Below the pieces are notes generated by a model. It had not been told where the DNA came from. It did no database searches and worked only from the letters and a program-made list of their open reading frames with translations. The position numbers and the translations under genes are program-made. Source: Erigeron canadensis (lineage: Eukaryota > Streptophyta > Magnoliopsida > Asterales > Asteraceae). From it: a stretch of 64,000 nt of DNA. Shown here piece by piece: positions 57,815 to 64,000 of the stretch. The DNA is taken from positions 363,501-427,500 of the forward strand of contig NC_057768.1 in the NCBI RefSeq assembly GCF_010389155.1, read 5' to 3'. Position 1 is the first letter of the stretch. Each line of letters starts with the position of its first letter.

Positions 57815-60800
57815 ACATGTTTTTGTAGTGTGTACTTGTGGTAGTAATATTGTGTTAGCGTGACATCTCATGATAATATATTTTTTTTCTTTATTTGATT
57901 TGTGGGAAAGCCGTGCCATATATATGTGTGTGAGAATCTATGTATGCTATATTTTCTTTAATGAATCACTAATGTGCCTAGGATTTAATGTGGTTAGACA
58001 TGTTGTGTGTGAATGATGTGAGAGCATATGGCGTGGCTAGTACCATATGGGAACCTAATCTGTGGTTTGATTTTCAAATAGTGAAGTTCAAAAAAACTGG
58101 CTTTTCTGCTGACAATGCTAGATCTTGCAGAAGTTTTGTTTAAAAAAAACTGGCTTTTGTATAATTAGTGTTGATGTTTGGAGGTATTATGTATGTTGTC
58201 TAAACACCGCCGTCCTTTTCGTGTAAACTGAAGATCATTATCGGTTATAAATGTTTTGAGAAAACTAAGGAGGTGTTTGGTTTGTAAAGGAATTGGTAAT
58301 GAATATATGGTCACATCTTATAATAGATTAGATGGGCTCGTTTCAATGAATGTATTCGAACTGAGTTTATTCATTCGGACCATAGAACAAACAGTACTCA
58401 ACTTCAAACTGTTTGGTTGTCAAAAGTAGCCGTGATTGATTATTCATCTAAAAGATCATAACTCCTCAAGATAGATGGATAGATAGATAGATACACCCAC
58501 TAATACTTTGTAATGAAACAAACCTACAATTTGGCTTCTTATCATGTTTTATGATAAGAATTACGAAAAAATGACATTCATTTACCTAATGACGTTACCC
58601 TGCATATTTATATGTGTTTCGATAAAATGACTTGTTTTCTCTTGTACGTGCTTCATTTAGTTGGGTAACCATCAAAGTTTTATAAAATGAAGTTAAGCTA
58701 TATATGTGGATTTTAGTTCAAGAGAGGAAAGGTCTAGTTTAGATCCCCATGACCGTATCCTGTGCATGTTATACGTTTTTGAAGGTCTTAAGAATGATCA
58801 ACACGTTTTCGTAGATTAGATTGGTTGTTATTACAGAATGATTTCTTCAGCATGTTTGGTAGCACAAGTGTAGATGGGTAAGATTCGGTTCGTTTTATAA
58901 AGGTTTTTGACTTCATCAATGAGCTCCAAGTTTAGAACATACTAACTTAAGTTTCTTGATTGCTAGCTGTAAAACTAGCATTGAACGATGTTTCATACCT
59001 TTCATTAGTCAATCATCTAGAAGTTGGTTTTGAAAACAAACGTGGAATTCTTGCTAGTGGCTGTTTCAAAGCATCTGTTCTTGATAAATGTTCTTTTCTT
59101 TTTTTGTTTTCGAGTTACGTTCATCGAATTCCTCCTCTTGTTGAAAGAAGCTTAAGGTTCTATTCTTCCAATGATCAAGTATTAAAGTTGCGGCTCATTT
59201 TTGTGAAGTGTGTCAATTTTCTGCGTGTTGAGAACCAAATTGTCAAATACGAGTATATATTGGTGTATATATAGATAATATATTCGAACAAAACCGAAAG
59301 AGAAAGAATAAACTTAATCCCTGGATTGTAACAAGAATAATAATACTGTTGTTGTGATGGAACAATTTTATTTTACTTTGATAATAACATGGATAATATT
59401 ATAAGTATGTACTTCCAAGTTTGACTCATAAAAGGGGTCCGCCCCTTTTTTCCTTGCCACTTTCTTTCCTTTTCAGATTTAGTTTGTGGGTCATATACTT
59501 AAATTGACACCATTGTTGTCATGATGTTCATTTCATACAAACAAATACATAGCAAGTTATCAACTAATCCATATTTATGAGAGGTATTATAAATGAGTTG
59601 TATCTATAAACATATATGTATATTAAGTTATACATTTTCTTAAAATACAAATGTCACATGCATCTTCCCTTATGTCAACATATTATATAGTAGTATAGTA
59701 TATAGGGATACATGTTTTGGTTTTTGTCACTTAGAAAGGATCCGAGACAAAATTTAGATTCCTTGGAATATTTTAAACAACTTGTCTTGGTTATCATCTT
59801 AGCATAGCAAGCTTTAAAATGACATAATTTGTTGGTAGTTTATTTTGATGACGATAATATGTCACTGTGTATAAACCCATATTTTTAGACGCAGGTGAAC
59901 TAACCACCAAATTCACCAATTAATTCATTCAACTTTTGTAGTTGACTAAATTTAAATTATTCCAAACAAAAATCAATCATCTCTGAAATCAATAAACTTC
60001 TTATTCTCAAAGATCAACAATTTAAGGGATAAAATGTCATTTTCTATGAACCAGTCAGACTTCTTTTACAAATTTGACTTTACCTTTGACTACTTTGACT
60101 GATACTCGGTATAACGCAACAATTAACATTTAACATTTAACGACCACCTTTTTCTTTTTCTTCTTTTCTACTTTTATTTTAAAATTTTTTTTTTTTTTGT
60201 CTCAAACAGATTTACATAGAAAGAAACCAGATAAAAAAATGGAAGGCAGAAAAAAAATTGAAAGCTAGAAAAATAATTGAAACTTTTTTAGTAGTTGGTT
60301 TTAGGCAATACACAAGAAAAGAAAATTACAAAGTTGCCTTAAAAGCTAAAACCATAAAATGTATAGGTTGGAGCCACAAGAAGCCCCATATGTTTTTCTT
60401 TTTATTTGTTGAGATGGAAATATAAATACATTCATCATTTCAAAGTATATATAGAAATTTAATGTTCATCAATAAAATTTCATCCATACAACTCGATCTG
60501 AACTCTTTCATGTTAGCTAGATATGAAAGTAGATACTGTTTAAGATATATCAAAATTAAAAGGAAAATGATATATCTACAACAATTATATGTCATCTACA
60601 ACAATATATGCATTATACAGTTATAAACTGTGCAGTAAAACATATACATTTATTATAAATGTTAATAGTTGTTGTAAATTTATCACTTCCCAAATTATAA
60701 ACATCCATATTTCTTTTAAGATAAACACTGATACGATTGATATGTATATAAATATGAATGATATGTATATATACTTCTGTAAATATAAACGAATATAAAT

Positions 60801-62121
60801 GATATGCATATATAACCAACTTCATTTTGGTGGATTGGTCAGGGGTATTTTCTATTGGTGGTGAGTTTTTTCAAAGGTCTCGGGTTTTATCTTGGGTTTC
60901 TCATCTTAAGATATTTTCCAATGAAGAGGGGGTTGGAGGTCCAAAGATTTTTTGGTTAAAATTGTCTCCAGCACGTCTGAATCGAAAATAACTTTAAAAA
61001 AAATTTAAAAAAATGATATGTATATATGTATGTTTAATTCTATATCAATTTATAAAGTATTTATGTTTTTTGACTTTTAAAAGATTACATTTAAAATTCA
61101 AGTATGAAATGACATATATTTTACAATAATATTTAGCTACAAGTATTAAGATAAACATACTTTTTTATATTAAATAAATAATACTTTTTTTATATTTATA
61201 ATATGCAATTATAATAAAAATAAATAAATTCTAACAAACTGAAATTATTTAAAAAGTATTAGCGCGATACTGCGTCATACGAAGGTGACTACGGTGTGGT
61301 GGTGACGGCGACCGGTGGTTGTAGCTATAAGGAGTGGTGTATATAATTGATGAAAATGTAATTAATTTAAAAGGGATAATTGAGATATTTTAGAAGATAC
61401 GAGACTGAAATTTATTCATTAAGGATACAATGATCATTTCGCATCTAACTTTTTTTCAATTGAGCATTTATTGAAAGTACTTTGGTTAACTCGCAACTAG
61501 TTCTGTTCTAACTCTGTCGGAAAGTGAAGGTGATCAAAATATTTATATAGTAATAAACATATAAGGATGAGTCAAATAAATCGTCCAGGTAAAAAAAATG
61601 AATAGTGTAATGTTAGATCCACATAAAATAGATATGTTGAAATCAGACAAACATTTTCTTTTAACTAAAAATCACTATATATCATAAAAAGATCTATTTA
61701 TTAGTGTATATATACTTATACTTTACTAGGAAATTGTCTGCGCATGACGATGGACAATAATTTTTACTTTTACTTATGTTTTTGACGTTGGAGTTTGAGA
61801 TGCGTGATTAACTACAACGAGTGTTATAATTCTAGCGAATTTTGAAATTCGACGAGGTGGAGAAAAATGAGATAAGAGAGAAATATTAAGGGACCATATT
61901 GTCCTCGAAGAGATCTCAAGTGTGTTAAATAACCATATTTTTTTTAGTATTGTATGATAATGGATGACCTTGATATATCAAGTTAAAGCTGAATGACCAA
62001 AATTGTGTCTTAATTTAAAAGTCACAAGCCTTAAAATGTTTTAAGGTAAAAAATTAACAATATGTTTATATATGAATATAGATTAATCTTTGTACACCAT
62101 ATCGATAAATTACCTATTTAA
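57815..62121. other. Large intergenic region downstream of EMG1
   Basis: Begins with the EMG1 3' UTR. No supported gene. A 104-codon open frame at 58960-59274 has no Met-led start worth trusting and no known domain. Poly-T runs and a GATA repeat (near 58472) occur. At 61255-61500 and 61720-61745 there are worn Helitron-type 3' ends on the minus strand (for example RC CCTAGT near 61724). Confidence 0.4.
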
Positions 62122-62452
62122 TCTATATCTACTTATAAAAAAAAAGTTCCTTATAATTTTGAAAATGTTGAAAGTTACTATATCTATATGCGATATGACA
62201 GAAATATCCTCTTTCTTTTTCCTAAACCACCATGTTCTTCATTTACGAATTTAGTTATCTCCACTAATATAGTTAAAATATTTTTAATGAAATAAATTAC
62301 ACCACAAATCATTTAACTCTTAAAATAACTACACGAGCTATTATATCAATAGCCTGCGCTACTCATCGTCGGTACCACCTTTTGCCGCTGCCACCCGTCA
62401 CCACAACATCATCGTCGCCACCGTCATCGCATTGTGCAGGCAACATGCTAGT
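62122..62452 (+). mobile_element. Helitron-like element, 331 bp
   Basis: Preceded by A, starts TCTATATCTACTTATAAAAA and ends GTCATCGCATTGTGCAGG...CTAGT. The interior is CACC/GCCGCT-rich. Non-coding. Confidence 0.6.
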
Positions 62453-62490
62453 ATTGTTTTATGATAACTAGTTTGATTATATATATATAT

Positions 62491-62680
62491 GGGGATGAGA
62501 ATATAAGGTTGTCGGGTATCTAACCTTAGGTGTGGAACACTCACATATTGTTTTTTTTAATCCATAAAAATCATGGGGGCCCATGCATTTATTCATTAAA
62601 CAAGAAATAATAAAATATTAGTATGTGAGGGGTTCCACACTTAAGCTTATGTGCCGGACAACCTTATATTCTCTTTTTCC
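62491..62680. mobile_element. Short MITE with about 50-bp inverted ends
   Basis: Left GAGAATATAAGGTTGTCGGG...CACTCACATA pairs with right TATGTGAGGGG...CCGGACAACCTTATATTCTC. Set in TA repeats on both sides, so a TA target repeat is possible but cannot be proved. A half copy sits near 19264. Confidence 0.6.
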
Positions 62681-62710
62681 TGTATATATATATATATATT
62701 ATAATGGGGT

Positions 62711-62890
62711 TGAGTATTGTAAAACAAATATTAAGATAAAACAAATATGACAAGATCTTGACCCTTAGATTATGGTTAAATTAATGCACGAAGATTCACG
62801 AAACAATTGATGCATGATGATTTTCATTATGCATAGTGATTTTCAATGGTTTATTTGTTTTACTTTAATACTTGTTTTATTTTACCTAAA
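62711..62890. mobile_element. Short MITE with about 30-bp inverted ends
   Basis: Left GTAAAACAAATATTAAGATA and the reverse of the right end (ATAAAACAAGTATTAAAGTA) are alike. The middle holds ATGCATGATGATTTTCATTATGCAT-type near-palindromes. Non-coding. Confidence 0.5.
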
Positions 62891-63102
62891 AACATATTAT
62901 AATACAGTAATAATTTAATCTATAATATAACTAAAATAGAAGGTTGAAGGGGTAGTGGTACACTTGACACCCCTAATCCCCCTTCTTACGCCTAATTCTC
63001 CCTTCTAATTAATCTAGCTTTCTCGTTTTTTCTTAGATTCTTTTATTTTTTATTTGCTTATTAAATAGATAATTATATTAAAACTCTATCTAAATATTTT
63101 TC
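62891..63102. other. Spacer, repeat debris
   Basis: TAATCTATAATATAACTAAAA followed by GTACACTTGACACCCCTAATCC also occurs near 17965-18020, so it is part of an unnamed repeat. No gene. Confidence 0.4.
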
Positions 63103-63379
63103 TAAGGGGGAACGGAGTGGGGGAATTTATGGCAAATTTATGCCTCATAACCGCCGGCTACACCACCGCCACTAACGAATTTATGGGGTAACGACATGGC
63201 TAGTGGCAATATATACCGTTGGTGATAGATGGAGAGAGAGTGTGGGTCCACTAATTCCGAACGTAGCAGCCCATTAAAAGAAAAAAAAAAGATTTTATTT
63301 GCCCTCTTTTGTATCGCGTGTTCCCCTTTTTTCTTCATTCCTATCAACAAAACCTCCCCTCTTCTTCTTCTTCTCTACC

Positions 63380-63658
63380 ATGGATTCAAGAAAGGTAGTG
63401 AATCAACCAAAAAATGGTGGTGGACGAGGACGAATTCTAGTGAATCGGACACCATTCAATCCCCCGAATCAAACACCAAATCAATCGAATATGCCACCAC
63501 CGAGAGCTTCAATACCACAACAAACTATGTGTTTTTTGTGGTTCAATGTTTTTTTATTAGGTTGTTTATTCATATTCAATGTCTATTTGTGGTTCATAGT
63601 TGTTGCTTTTGTTGCCCGAAACCAAACAGATGCATTCATAGATCATGTCCAAGTATAA
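63380..63658 (+). CDS. Small predicted membrane protein ORF, 92 aa, unknown
   Basis: I do not recognise a family. The ATG lies in TACCATGGAT, a good plant start context, after a CT-rich leader. Residues 1-48 are basic, Gly- and Asn/Pro-rich (GGGRGR, NPPNQTPNQ). Residues about 50-77 form one or two strongly hydrophobic stretches (CFLWFNVFLLGCLFIF, LWFIVVAFVA), then a polar tail. It lies inside the Harbinger-like element, so it may be a relic of a transposon ORF1, a captured host piece, or a chance frame. A poly-purine tail (AAAAAGAAG) follows. No second copy is visible in this window. Confidence 0.4.
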   Translation: MDSRKVVNQPKNGGGRGRILVNRTPFNPPNQTPNQSNMPPPRASIPQQTMCFLWFNVFLLGCLFIFNVYLWFIVVAFVARNQTDAFIDHVQV

Positions 63659-63865
63659 GCTGAAGAGGTTGTGACCAAAAAGAAGAAACGAAAGAAAAAG
63701 AAAAAAAATAAAAAAACAAAATAATAATTTGGGAGGGTTGAATATTTATCGGGCGCCAGTAAAAAGGGTTGGGAGGTATGGTTGGGAGGATTGGAAGGTT
63801 AAATTGAGTTATAATGATTTTCTTGGTGGAATTTGAGAGGTATCATAAATTTATGGTTTACCACT

Positions 63866-63890
63866 CCCCCCCCCCCCCCCCCCCCCCCCT
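63866..63890 (+). repeat. Poly-C tract (25 C)
   Basis: Uninterrupted C run at the right tip of the Harbinger-like element; likely prone to sequencing and length error. Confidence 0.9.
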
Positions 63891-63893
63891 AAT

Positions 63894-64000
63894 TCCCTAA
63901 TTAGACCTAACTTTCCATTCTCATTAATCTAGCTCTAGCTCTCTTCTTTTTTCAAGATTTTTTTTAAACTATCCCAATAAATATATTTACAATTACCATC
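63894..64000. other. Window end, repeat debris
   Basis: CTAATTAGACC...CATTAATCTAGC resembles 62985-63020. No gene. Confidence 0.4.

Larger units (their letters stand above)
63106..63890. mobile_element. PIF/Harbinger-like element carrying a 92-aa ORF
   Basis: Left end GGGGGAACGGAGTGG; right end CCACT followed by a run of 25 C's. TAA lies on both sides (63103-63105 and 63891-63893). The right subterminal part (GGTTGGGAGG, GGAAGGTTAAATTGAGTT) matches the reverse of 44160-44250 in the element at 44147. Same family, different interior. The long C-run suggests slippage at the end. Confidence 0.65.

Noticed and set aside
58960..59274. 104-codon open frame downstream of EMG1
   Set aside because: Begins at a non-ATG codon, no domain, no splice partners; could be an old fragment but I cannot support it.

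Overview
The window looks like nuclear DNA of a eudicot plant, most likely an Asteraceae. It is AT-rich, its genes have many introns, and its intergenic space is mostly transposon debris. The family guess rests on the close likeness of the farnesyl diphosphate synthase here to composite-family enzymes; it is inference, not a search result.

Four intact host genes can be assembled exon by exon with open frames and GT/AG introns. (1) Farnesyl diphosphate synthase, minus strand, 27296 to 20687, 12 exons, 347 aa. (2) The spliceosome factor CWC15, plus strand, 38041-42955, 7 exons, 223 aa. (3) A TMEM245-like (AI-2E transporter superfamily) multi-pass membrane protein, minus strand, 50659 to 45151, 2 exons, 648 aa. 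(4) The 18S rRNA methyltransferase EMG1/NEP1, plus strand, 52678-57814, 7 exons, 287 aa. Genes 3 and 4 are divergent, about 2 kb apart. There is no operon-like cooperation: the genes serve isoprenoid synthesis, splicing, membrane transport and ribosome biogenesis.

Two broken genes are visible. A multi-exon fragment at 4834-10406 resembles the N-terminal helical region of separase. It has in-frame stops and a frameshift, and a LINE sits in one of its introns. A U-box/ARM (PUB-type E3) pseudogene at about 24290-26200 lies antisense inside FPS intron 1 and is itself split by a small DNA transposon.

The rest is a nested transposon landscape in which many insertions can be dated relative to each other by target-site duplications (TSDs) readable in the sequence: CACTA inside a hAT-like element (2756-3767), a 5'-truncated LINE with an internal inversion (7212-9864), a 5'-truncated Ty3/gypsy (about 10450-14754), a family of small Helitron-like elements with a GC-rich 3' end, a hAT (30395-31274), a 2.07-kb solo LTR inside a Helitron remnant (31478-33548), a tRNA-type SINE (about 33741-33890), a MULE in a CWC15 intron (40582-41730), a PIF/Harbinger-like element (44147-44787), a coding-free LTR element with intact LTRs in the TMEM245 intron (45989-48061), and a second Harbinger-like element carrying a 92-aa ORF (63106-63890). 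I see no CRISPR array, no rRNA or tRNA gene, and no clear candidate for a wholly new biological system. The most unusual items are the nested and inverted transposon structures and the ORF-bearing Harbinger-like element.
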